Of a stretch of DNA of 64,000 nucleotides, positions 28,877 to 39,435 are shown in pieces. The notes under the pieces are model-generated. The model was not told the origin of the DNA. It saw nothing but the letters and a program-made list of their open reading frames with translations, and ran no database searches. This DNA comes from Patiria miniata (Eukaryota; Echinodermata; Asteroidea; Valvatida; Asterinidae). Positions within the stretch are counted from its first letter, which is position 1. Every line of letters starts with the position of its first letter. The translations under genes and the position numbers were made by a program. The stretch covers positions 14,111,730 through 14,175,729 of the forward strand of contig NW_024037059.1 in the NCBI RefSeq assembly GCF_015706575.1, in the 5' to 3' direction.

Positions 28877-30299
28877 TTCATTTTTAAGGAGCGCGATCGC
28901 GCAGGCGCTCCTACTGCGCTCCTCGACTGTCTTGAAGGAGCGCCAAAAATAGCGCTCCTCAAAAATCCAAAAGAGGGCTCGTCAAACACGGGAAGTTTAA
29001 AAATAAGAAGTGATAAAAACGCAAAGGATTTTAAGTCTTAAGCTACACGCTCATTGGTATAATGCCCAAACTCACGTTAGTATGCCGCTGGACATCGCTA
29101 AAAATGAACGAACACCGAGCTCGTACGTATAAGATCGTGTGTGTACAGCGGTTGTATACTGTGCGTGCACAATCTGTATGTCGCATAGAGCTGCATGAAA
29201 ACACGTGGGCCCGTACGTGCTAGTGCAGCAATGACTGGTTCCCGCTGCGCCGCGCACTAAGTCCCAATGAAGGCATGATGAAAATGCGGTAACCAGTCAA
29301 CGTAATAGTCGCGAGCGGTGCAATGCACCGCCTGCCGTACAGTGTTTTGCGTGCAGGAATAGACATCGTAAAAATGCCAAGAAAACAACGATTGAGAAGG
29401 ACGATCTTTGCAAGCTTATTCACAAAACTTGATCTCTCTTGTCTGTGTATGTATTTCCCGTGTTTATGAATTTATTTTGAGGAAGTTTTACTGGTACGGT
29501 ATGTGATGTGAAACGATGCAGCGTGTTTCACCGAAATCCTATACCGTGAAACGAGTCTCATTGCCGGCCCACCACACACAGTGCATCACAAACGCTCGTA
29601 CTAGTGTGAAGTTCAGACGTTAATGTTAGCCAGTTTCTCGTCGTGACGAGCATTGTGTATATGGCATACTTGACCTGCATTTTCCATTATTTTTAAGATT
29701 ATCGACGGCAGATATTTTCGATAAAACTTAAGGCAAGTTTGTGTCATTTTGAGGCCCTTTTTGTATAGCTTTCGTAGAGCAATTGAAATAGTTCAGGCTG
29801 AAAATTTCATATAATTGTAACGAATCTGAAAGCAAATTTTCAGTTGCTTTATGTGCCGTTTATTAACTCTCCATTTTCCAAGTATAATCAAGTGATGAAC
29901 CAACTGACAACTGTATTAAAAAATGAAAGCCTAAGCATTAATCTCCATTTAGTTAGTTTTTTAAAATAAATTTTACCTTGTCTTACAGTTACAAAAACGA
30001 AAAAAGTAACGCAACTTGAGCATATGTTATTATGCAAAAACTAATAATAATGCAGCCCCTTGAATAAATCCTTATATTCAAAATAAAACAAAAACAATGG
30101 TAACCCGTCGTTTTACCGCTGTTTATCCGTAGATTTTAAGAAACACTGCCGAGTTAAGTTATGAATATGTTTATGTAACAGCAAAGGATCACAAAATTAA
30201 ATCCTTTCCATCACAATAAATTATTTTGTTGAAAAATGCATCTTTAACGGTGCGCTAAATTTCCGTAAACATTTTATGTACACAAACGAGTTATTTCTG

Positions 30300-31400
30300 G
30301 CTTGATGATGTCATTATTAAAAAAACGGGAAGTGAATACTGATTTAGTTCACAATGTTTATTGTGAAGTTAAATAACGTATGCAAATATGGAAAATATAA
30401 CTGTATGTATTTATAACACCTAACTTATGGTTTCATGACGTCACTAGTATTTGGAATCAAAAGGTTAACATTAATTGTTATGGTATTGTTAGTTGGGCTA
30501 CGAAGATATATGACATGGATCAAATGATAGAATTCAATTTAAAATATGATTTTTCTTCTTCAAATTCTCATCGACGTAACTTCCAGTCTGATGACGTCAT
30601 GAATTTGAAACCTTGCTAAATTATCTGTGGTTAATCAAAGAATATCAAGGGGCGATTGGTAAAATTGGAACTGATGTTCTTCAGATTAAAGAAAACAAAC
30701 ACAATTTTATGTGCCGCTACGGGGCGCCCTTTCAGATTATGACGTCATCACTGTTTTTGTGACTTGCATTTCTCACTAAACATTTGCATAATTTATATGT
30801 CTGTAGTAAAATGCTTCCACTTTTGCATTATATTCAGTTTTCATTGCACTTCCGGTAACCCCGGAAGTAAAGGTCAAGCGGTTTTGTGTCCGGGAACAAG
30901 AAATGTTTCTCACGGCATAGTCTACAACCTCACGAAAAAACGAACACGATACTCTATTTAGTTCAAAAGATATAGCACAAACTGTTTTGTCAAAATTTGC
31001 CCTTAAATCGCTTGTTATTTGATACCTGATAACGTCATGATGACGTAACAAAATGTATAGGCTAACATCTTCGTAGCATGGCACAAGTTCACACAAGTTT
31101 TTGTGATTGTACTGTAAACCATTCGGAAGAAATTTTGCTTTGTTTTTATTTCAGGCTAAAGTCTTCATTTTTAATTCACCTAACTTTGACCTTCCGGTAG
31201 ACCTGAAAGTAAAGGTCAAAGGAGTTTGCGTACTGACAAAAAATGTTAAGCAATTAATGGTCTATCTCAATGCACAATACAAACATCATTGATTATTTAG
31301 TTCAAGAGTTATAGGTGAAAGTAATTGGTCACTTTTCCACCTAAATTACTTGTAATTTGATACCCGATGACGTAATCATGACGTCAGAGTAATATGCACC
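30300..31400. repeat. Diverged modules with TGACGTCA ends inside FB-E
   Basis: Blocks of about 250-300 bp share gaagtaaaggtcaa, tttagttcaa and ttgtaatttgatacc followed by tgacgtcat-type motifs (near 30435, 30590, 30738, 31030, 31370). They look like an old tandem array. Five or more CRE-like TGACGTCA/ACGTCAT motifs occur, with no coding frame. Confidence 0.5.
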
Positions 31401-31506
31401 ACTTTGGATGAGGGTCGATATATATTGAAAGTTACAAGTTCATACCATATACCGTTTAAGAGAAAACCCGTGGAGAAGTATTGCCCGGAAAAAAAAAGAA
31501 AGAAAG

Positions 31507-31626
31507 AAAGAAAGAAAGATTAATCGTAACAGATCCAAAGAGTGGTCGGGTTGTGCCCGACCACTCAAAGAAAGAAAGATTAATCGTAACAGATCCAAAG
31601 AGTGGTCGGGTTGTGCCCGACCACTC
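31507..31626. repeat. Exact 60-bp tandem duplication, each with an 11-bp stem hairpin
   Basis: 31507-31566 and 31567-31626 are identical. Each contains GAGTGGTCGGG-TTGTG-CCCGACCACTC (31540-31566 and 31600-31626). An AAAG microsatellite precedes it. Confidence 0.9.
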
Positions 31627-33998
31627 AAAAATGCAGTCATACAAATTTCTCCCTCTTTTTTGCATAATGTAAAATGCCCAAACATTTTAAAGAAATGTTC
31701 TTTTAATTCAGTCCAGTTGTAATTTCAAGAATTTGGGCCTATTACACGTGCATGTATTTGTAATTAAACCATCGGCAGATCGGCGGCGCAGCAGGACAAA
31801 TTGTGTGAGACATTGCGTCTGGTCTTTACAGATAATAGACATCGGGCCTTTCGGCGCCATGATTGCAATTTCCACATGGTATGATTTTGATGGTGGACTC
31901 GTCATTTTGCTATGTGAAAAAAAAATGTTGATGATAACGTTGACAAATAGACATAAGGAATTGGTGTACATCTCCCGGCCTGGCACGGATGCCGGCCCGC
32001 CTCGCCACCGGCGAACTACGATCAAATGTATCTCGCTTGCAATTCAAAAAGTAACACACTGCGTTCTGTCTCGCATGTCTCGAGTGCTTAAACTTGCCTT
32101 TGGGCAATGAACTGCTGATTGTGTTTGTCCTAAGAACAAACAGATCTGTTTTAAGCACCAAACTTATCAGATTTGTATTTTCTGCAACGCGTAGTAACGT
32201 CAAAACCCAACTTTCTTCGTTAAAAAAAAACGTTTTATGGACGGATCCATCATGACCTTCAGGGGTGTTTCAGTCCTTCATTTAAAGAAAATCCAGGAGA
32301 GCTATAAATCGCTCTCCTCAAATTTTTGAGGAGAGCAAATCACTCTCCTTAAAATCTACGGATAAACAAAAGGTGAAACGACGGATTAACATTGTTTTTG
32401 TTTTGTTTTGAATATCAGGATTTATTCAAGGGGCTGCATTATTATTTGTTTATGCTCAAGTGGTGTTATTTCTTTCATTTTTGTAACTGTAAAAAGTAAG
32501 ACAAGGTAAAATTTATTTTAAAAAAGATAACTAAATGGAGATTAATAAAAGGTTTGACTACTGCTTGCACTTTCATTTTTTAATACAGTTGTCAGTTGGT
32601 TCATCACTTAATTGTACTTGGAAAATGGAGTTAATAAACGGCACATAAAGCTACTGAATACTTGTGTTCAGATTCTTTAAAATTATATGAAAATTTTCAG
32701 CCTGAACTATTTCCATTGCACTACGAAAGCTACATAAAAAGGGCCTCAAAATGACAAAAACAAGCCTGAAGTATTATCGAAATATTTGCCGTCGATAATC
32801 TTAAAAATAATGGAAAATGCAGGTCAAGTATGCACAATGCTAGTCACAACGAGAAACTGTCTAACAATGTCTGAACTTCGCTTGGTACGAGAGCGTGCCG
32901 CGTGATGCACTGTGTGTGGTGGGCCGGGAATGAGCCTCATTTTTCGGTATGAGTTTTCGGTGAAACACGCTGCATCGTTTCACTTCATAAACCAGTAGTA
33001 CTTCCTCGAAATAAATTCATGAACATGGGAAATACATACACAGACAAAAGAGATCAAGTTCTGTAAATTAGCTTGCAAAGATCGTCTTTCTCATCGATGT
33101 TTTCTTCGCATTTTTACGATGTCTATTCCGTCCGCCCTGCATGCAAAACACTGTACTAGACTACTTGCATGCACCGGCACACCACGTGCGACTATTGCAT
33201 TGGCTGGTGTCCGCATTTCCATCATGCCTTCTTTGGCCCATAGTGCGTGGCGCAGCGGGAACCAGTCACTGCTGCACTAGCACGTATGGGCCAACGTGTT
33301 TTCATACATCAATGCAGCTCATACATGTAGCTCAATGTGATATACATGTATATACATGTAGATAGTGCACATACAGTATACAACCGCTGTACACGCACGA
33401 TCTTTGACGGTATGTACGAGCTCAGTGTTCGTTCTTATATAGCAAAATTTAGCAGACTGAATAAACGTGAGTTTGGGCATTAATACAAATGAATAATACG
33501 TGTAGCTAAAGACTTAAAATCCTTGGCGTTTTTATCAATTCTTATATATTTAAACTTCCCGTGTTTGATGAGCCCTCTTTTGGATTTTTTGAGGAGCTCT
33601 ATTTTTTGCGCTCCTTCAAGACAGTCAAGGAGCGCAGTAGGAGCGCCTGCGCGATCGCGCTCCTTAAAAATGAAGGACTGGTATTTCAAAAAAATTCAGG
33701 GTTTTACATCGTTTTTCGGATAAAGTCTTTACGAAAATTATATGATGACGTGACGTTGAAGAAGTCAATTAAAAACAAGGACATGTTTTGGACTCCGTGA
33801 AAAAGTATACTTTGTAATTCAAAAGCGCGTGGAACTGCTGGCAAATTGTTCTTACTAAAACACACCCTTGACCAATGGTGTGGTCCAAAGAGCAGTGCAC
33901 AACGTGTGTTTGTCGCGCATAGCACATAAGCCGCACGTTCGTAGAGAATAAATCGTGTACGTTCGTATAAATCGCATTTAATAACGGTATATGCAGGG

Positions 33999-34036
33999 TA
34001 ATACGTACGTACGTACGTACGGGGTATACGTACGAT
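33999..34036. repeat. ACGT/TACG microsatellite
   Basis: Four or more ACGT units, continuing as gtatacgtacg. Confidence 0.8.
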
Positions 34037-34119
34037 GGGATCACGGTTTATTTCGAAGCTTCTTGAGTCGAGTACGCAATGTTTGCAGGCTGATGTTTAA
34101 TATCGGCGCTGGTATTTTT

Positions 34120-34245
34120 GTAAGGAGGTTCCCTCCTCCTTCCCTCCTTTTCTCTCACCTCCCCCTCTTTTTTCCCTCTTTTTATTCCCTTTTTTTTGGA
34201 CTCAAATTTTACGGGGGGCACGCGGCCCTCCCCTGGATCCGCGCC
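34120..34245 (-). repeat. Pyrimidine-rich repeat with GCGCGGATCCAGG end
   Basis: A polypyrimidine stretch is followed by gcacgcggccctcccctggatccgcgcc. On the minus strand this reads GGCGCGGATCCAGGGG, a terminus style also glimpsed at 27884 (gtggatccagg). Probably a transposon end. Confidence 0.4.
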
Positions 34246-34434
34246 TGTGTACAGACTAATATTACTCAGCGTGCACAATGGCATACAGTACAGTACAATC
34301 ATGTGGATTATGGTTGCAGACCAGTAAATCTGTCCGAAACTGCCTACGCCGGCCAAATCACGATTTGCATGCCCTCAAAATCTTGAGTAAAATTTGAGCA
34401 TGCTGTGGGCCATGAACTTGAGAGTTTGTAAACA

Positions 34435-34760
34435 ATATGGATGGAAGCCGTGCACAGGACTGTGAGCTTGTAGTTCCGTTCAATTTGGATGAAATTGGGG
34501 CCCTTAAAGCGTTCTATTTTGCAATGGAGTGTAGGCATCGTTTTTCAAAATGGCGATGGGCTTCAGGACTATTTACAGTGGTGATCATCTTCGGATGGAA
34601 ATTTCTCCTAAAAGTCATTAGTTGACTCCCCCAAAATTGAAAAGAAAATGAAAGATGATGAAATTAGCTTTAATTTGATGTGTGTTTCGAACACCTTGGA
34701 GAGTTGTGAGTATTTTTCCCGAATTTCTGAAGTGGGAGCATTTACCATTGGGGTCTATGG
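34435..34760 (+). repeat. Dispersed repeat R-x, copy 2
   Basis: It shares aaattgggg-c, caaaatggc and gaaaagaaaatgaaagatga blocks and the trailing gagttgtgagtattttt block with 35480-35830 in direct orientation. Confidence 0.55.
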
Positions 34761-34865
34761 AAGTTTATTTACTGGTCTGTAACCTTATGCATGTTGTTGT
34801 TTTACATTCGTCGGCTAGGAGTGTTTGTGTACGTATGCTGCGCTTCCAACGGAAATCCTTCAAAA

Positions 34866-35122
34866 ATGGCTGCGCCCGACAAGTCGATATTGTCGCAAGG
34901 AGATTTCAGTGCGAGAGCTTGATAAAGAAGTGAAAAATAAGTTCCGGTGGGAATGGTTTCGGGACTCCGTTATTAATGACGGGCATCAGCATGAATTTCA
35001 AGATAAAATAGCAACCGCTGGCAAGGTTTTTTGCAATGTTTGCAACGACATTATCAACTACGCATGCCGCGTATCCCATGTAAAACATCCAAAGCACATC
35101 AAAGCATGGCAAATACGGCGAG
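34866..35122 (+). pseudogene. Zinc-finger-type (BED-like) transposase N-terminal relic
   Basis: ATG at 34866 opens MAAPDKSILSQGDFS, then the frame must shift to continue VRELDKEVKNKFRWEWF. Next comes KVFCNVCNDIINYACR and then a His-rich SHVKHPKHIKAW. This gives a C-x2-C ... H-x-x-H arrangement like the zinc-binding N-termini of hAT-type transposases and related host proteins. A donor-like CGAG|gtaaca follows. The frameshift and the missing downstream domain mark it as a fragment. The assignment to BED/hAT is by motif resemblance only. Confidence 0.5.
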
Positions 35123-35227
35123 GTAACATGAAAATGCATGGTTCTCAACTTTGAGTACAGAAGAAACTTTATAAGAACAAGAGTACATTTTAACAAAGGA
35201 AGGAAAATTCTTCTTAAAATTAAAACA

Positions 35228-35370
35228 AATTCTGCTCCAAAATTTTAGAGGAAAGTGCCCAGTAATTGCCTCAGATTGCACCACAGAGCATCTGAAATCA
35301 AAAATTTTTCGGGGCCTTTAAGCGGACCCGGACCCCACGCCGTAATGGCCTTGCGCTCGCCGGAGCATGC
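35228..35370 (-). repeat. Inverted partial copy of the 340-bp tandem unit
   Basis: Complementary to 27975-28080: attgcaccacagagcatctg, aagcggacccggaccccacgc and gccttgcgctc. Confidence 0.75.
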
Positions 35371-35479
35371 ATTTCATGCATAAAATTTTCAGGTTTTTTT
35401 GTCACAGACCAATCACATCCCTGTGAATAAAAGTTATACCCTCAAAATATTCTATATTAGAGAGTTTTGAGAGCCATAA

Positions 35480-35830
35480 AATTGGGGAATTGAAGAGATA
35501 TGGTAATGAACCTCTGGCCCGGACTTGGGGCTTCCAATTTTGAGCATTTTGGATGCTATTGGGCTCGAAAGTGGCGCTATTTTGCCATGTTGTGGAGGGA
35601 TCGTTTTTCAAGATGGCTACTTTTCCGCTTTGGGGAAAATAGGGGCCGTCTTCTTTGGGTGAGAATATCTCGAAAAGTCAAAGGTCAACCCACCCAAAAA
35701 TGAAAAGAAAATGAAAGATGACACATTGATCATCATTTTTCTGTGCAGCTTGAATACCTGTGAGAGTTCTGAGTATTTTTAAAAGAATTTTGAAGCATGC
35801 GCATTTAGCACTAGTGTCTAAGGGATTTTT
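35480..35830 (+). repeat. Dispersed repeat R-x, copy 3
   Basis: Direct copy of the 34435 repeat (ttggggcttccaattttg, tttttcaagatggct, gaaaagaaaatgaaagatga, gagagttctgagtattttt). Short frames inside are not genes. Confidence 0.55.
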
Positions 35831-36053
35831 TTGCAGGGTTGCACCCTTAAGGCGCGTTCTACATGTACCTGCCAAGGTTAAATTATTCCATTGAAATGAT
35901 CCTGTTACATTTATTCTTCTGACATTGTCAGAGATGAATTGTCAGGGGTACGCGCATGCTTATGTACATGTAGCAATTCAATTGTTTGCAGAAGTTATGG
36001 CGTCCCAAAAGTTTAGTAAAGGTCTCTTAAAGATCTGTCTTTTTTTCACACAG

Positions 36054-36113
36054 ACTCTATGACCCAGCACCACCCTGGCAGCTTAGACCAGCATGATTTG
36101 AAAACAGCAGGAT
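36054..36113 (+). CDS. Candidate terminal exon, weak
   Basis: A good pyrimidine tract (tgtctttttttcacacag) ends at 36053. Two frames are open for 14-20 codons before TGA: SMTQHHPGSLDQHDLKTAG, or LYDPAPPWQLRPA if joined in phase 2. The latter phase matches the donor at 27270. Downstream sequence to about 37200 would be 3' UTR. Confidence 0.2.
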
Positions 36114-37365
36114 GACTACCCACCCATTTAGACACCATGTCTAGACACTCGACTTCTGTCAAGGAAAGTTCTACTGCCTGAAACGCAGCCAGACGTCGCG
36201 ACAACATGCTGCCCACTGAACTGTAAGCTACATGTACTGCCATTGGATCTGATGGGCTTTCCGGTTTGAGTCACAGGAAATCTGAGACGTGGGACCACAG
36301 CCACTGACTCCTAAAACCCAACAAGGAAGCAGTCAGAGATGCACTGGAGATCTCTCTTTTCCGGGTTGCCATTCAACGACAACGATATCACTTCATAGGT
36401 GCTCCCTGTCTGCATTGACTGGATGGAATGTGTGAGCCACAGGTAGACCAGCACCAGCAGGAGTCTACAGGAATTGCTCCAGAATGACTTCCTCCTCAAC
36501 AAATCTCTCCTGCTGGACACAAAACTTGTCTTCAGAGACTGCTCTTTTGAAACAGAACTCCATGCTTTGAAAACGGAACTCTTTTGAAAAAGGAACTCTC
36601 TTGAAGTGAACGACCATTTTATGTGAAAGAAGTAGAGGTCTCTCTCTCCAAGAGGTCACTGGAGGTCATTACAGTTAACCTCTGTGACCTGAGTTGCCTA
36701 GGGTAACCACAGTTTTACAGAAGTCTAAACTCTTGAAAAGAACTTGATAAAAATCTTCAATCACAGTATTCCATGACGAATCCACTGTCACCTATTGACA
36801 CAGTTTGGAACAAGATCCCCTGAATTTTTCTCCTGCAAGAAATTTATGTTTTGATCCAAAATCCTTCAAAACAAAACATTTGTTCTTTGTGGATCCAAAG
36901 TTGATGTCACTCATTGCTGAGATCAAATTGAACTGCAAAATGGACGAGAGGCCTCTACATGTTACACGTAACCAGCTTCTTAATGCAAAACTTTTCAGGC
37001 CTTAAAAATATAAATATCCTTTTTTTTTCTGGTGAATTGATTTCCTTAATTTCATTCAGTGGCGCCACTTACATGTACATGTACTTGCCTGAAACTGCAG
37101 CTTATCACCAAAGCACTCAACAAGCAGAGCCACTGACTATATTTACAGCGCTGCATTTCTTTTTCCTCACCTCGTTTTTCCGAGAGCATTTACAAAAGAA
37201 CTGAAATGTACGTAATCTTTAAGACAGATTCACTCAAAACGTATTCAAACTGAGGAAAACATTGCCTCCCAATAATTTTGATTATGCAGCTTTATGCTTT
37301 TAATAGAGAGAGCTGGTTACGTTAAATTTATATTTTATCTGAAATATTTGTTTATGGCATTGCCT
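36114..37365. other. No gene seen
   Basis: Moderately AT-rich. It includes repeated gaactctttt-like phrases near 36545-36605 and an ACATGTACATGTAC run at about 37070-37084. Confidence 0.35.
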
Positions 37366-37739
37366 GATTGGTAGTAGCTAGGTGCAAGATTGGTTTTCCT
37401 GGAACAAAATTTGACACACAAATGCAAACACATCTCTTTGAACCAAATTTTTCTATAATTAACACATTGAGCCCAAAATCTCTCTTTTGGACTAACAGTT
37501 GTTTCGCATTTAAACCAAAAGCTATTTGTTTGAGATTAAAAAAACAATATGAATGTCCTGACATCAAAAGCGGGAATTCTCTGTTAACTTTAAAATGCCC
37601 AACATTGCAAACGAGTACAAAAATCAACTTTCTGTTAAATCTCCAAATTTGTTTCAACCTCTGCATGGGTTTTTGATAGCTTTGATACATTTCCCAGTTG
37701 ATCATAATTTAGCAGCTACTATCAGCAGCACTACCAATC
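37366..37739. mobile_element. Possible MITE with 10-bp termini
   Basis: GATTGGTAGT (37366) is inverted as ACTACCAATC (37730-37739), with further AGCTA/TAGC similarity inside. The 117-codon minus-strand frame across it lacks any family look. Confidence 0.3.
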
Positions 37740-38162
37740 TTGTACCCAGCTTTTATTTTATTAAGAATAGTCAGCACTGGTCAAATGTGTAAAGGCAGTG
37801 TTTGAATGAAACATTTTGTCTATATCACACATTTTCCAAATTCATCAAAATTGAGCAAACCCTAAGTTTACCATTTCAAACTAAAAACAAAACTTGTAAG
37901 AATAACAAAGTCGCTGTTATTTGACAGTGTATTACAGGCAGGTGTTTTTGTGTACACACCTATGTTGAATACTTTGAGAAAGCAGTTTTTGTTGGTTCAT
38001 TTGACAGGCAATTTGAATAACACATTAATGTAAATGATCAAAACATTATCCTAACTTTAAAAAAGAACAGAAAAAATGTGCTTCCAGTGCTGGCTATACA
38101 ATGTAAATTCTTTTATGATAATTTATTGAGTATCCCATATATACTTGACATTTTACCAACAG

Positions 38163-38275
38163 GCAATGTTCTGATACACTTGAGCCCAACGCATGCAAGT
38201 CCCCCCGAGGCGTGCACGTGTGGTGTTCCCCGCCCGCAGATGCCGGCTCGTCTGGTGAGTTGCCCCTATCTGCAT
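38163..38275 (+). other. CpG-containing conserved segment, possible exon (38163-38254)
   Basis: Flanked by accaacag and TCTG|gtgagt and open in the phase left by 27270 (QCSDTLEPNACKSPRGVHVW, then CSPPADAGSSG). An inverted relative at 45650-45745 keeps RGVHAWCSPPTD. The similarity continues past the apparent donor, so a dispersed repeat is as likely as an exon. Confidence 0.3.
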
Positions 38276-39288
38276 TGACGATTGGTCTTTTGTTCAAGGT
38301 GTGTGCTTGCTTCCTGATCTTGTGGTCTGGATAATCGTGGATGACTTGGTCGACTTCAACATGGTAAGGATCCTTTTGAACTTTGACAATTAGTTTGCCT
38401 TTCTGCAAAGGAGATGTCGTTTTGGCCGTTTCTTACTGAGTGTTGCTGTGGAAATTATGTACCATCTATCAATCTGGAGACTGCAAATCTAGAGATCAAT
38501 CGAGCATCTACTCTTGATGTCCTGCTTGCATTTCAATAGTTCCATGGCATCATGTTGATCCAAATGATCTGCTAACAAATGGATACTGTTGTTGGTACCT
38601 CTGATGTTCTTCAAGATGATAGGATTTTTGGACAGGTGTTTCAGCCGCTATTTATGTGAATAACTTCCATGGTATAACTCTGAAATCTCATTGCCTTTTA
38701 TTGTATTGACATGTTCATTCAGTTCTCTCATTGAGTGTGTTCCAATCTTAGACATGCACAGATAAACATGGGGAAGTAATCTCTAAATGAAATCAGTACA
38801 ACTTTACTGAATCATATCGCGCTGTACATGATAAGTGAGCTAAAAGTAAAACTGATGCATAAAATTGCACAAGTCAAAAATTTTCTCTTAATTCAGCATC
38901 TAATGCATCACTAAAATCCATAATTTAAAAAGTTTGTCATTTTTTGGCAACAACTATTCTAAATTTGATGAAAAAAAGGAACTTTTTGCCATATCAAGTA
39001 TAATACTTTTCTAATTAAAATAATTCAAGATTCTAGTTCTGGTTTGAACCAAAAAAGAAACGAAATCGAAAAATGAAAGTCCTGAATTCAAAGCAACTTA
39101 AACTCATTTTTAAAAACCACTTTGCACTTCAGAAAACAAATGAGAAAAATTTTGTCTCATAAATAAATTGGTGAATGGGCCAGTGCCATCATATTATCAG
39201 AAGAGCAGTTGAAAAATAAAATAGAAATGAAAAGACATTATAAAGTCAGAATGAAAAAGGATAGAAGGCCAAACTCTTGAAATTGTAG

Positions 39289-39435
39289 GGGAGAAGTCCT
39301 GGTGTGCAGAGGGGGAGAACCATGCTGCTTCCTGGCCAGATGGAAGATGTGGTGGACAAAAAAGGCCCCCTGCATCCTAAAGACAGAAGCTGTGGTGTCA
39401 GACACAGGGAACCAGTCCTGCCAGATGGATCCATG
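39289..39435 (+). CDS. Candidate exon, unknown protein
   Basis: A consensus donor ATG|gtaagt follows 39435. The acceptor ttgaaattgtag is weak. 147 bases are open from phase 0 to 0: GRSPGVQRGRTMLLPGQMED then VVDKKGPLHPKDRSCGVRHR. An in-frame TAG lies directly before 39289, consistent with an intron or with initiation at the internal ATG (39322). Not recognised. It is phase-compatible with 47692 and with 51527. Confidence 0.35.

Larger units (their letters stand above)
28877..33674. mobile_element. FB-E: 4.8 kb giant foldback element
   Basis: The left arm 28877-30140 and right arm 32348-33674 are inverted copies of about 1.3 kb. They start TTAAGGAGCGCGATCGCG at the ends and finish at the innermost GATTTTAAG/CTTAAAATC. 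TTAA lies next to both termini (28884-28887, 33664-33667), so TTAA targeting is possible, although the inverted match runs slightly beyond it. The 2.2 kb interior has no recognisable transposase. Arm divergence suggests an older insertion than F1 or F3. Confidence 0.85.

Noticed and set aside
31540..31566. Hairpin like a bacterial intrinsic terminator
   Set aside because: The DNA is eukaryotic and the hairpin is inside a transposon, with no T-tract logic.
31708..32203. Overlapping frames of 97-125 codons on both strands inside FB-E
   Set aside because: No domain, no splice structure, and mutual overlap on both strands. One minus-strand ATGGCGCCG start is noted but unsupported.
37352..37705. 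117-codon minus-strand frame
   Set aside because: Lys/Phe/Asn-rich, no family resemblance, and it spans a possible MITE.
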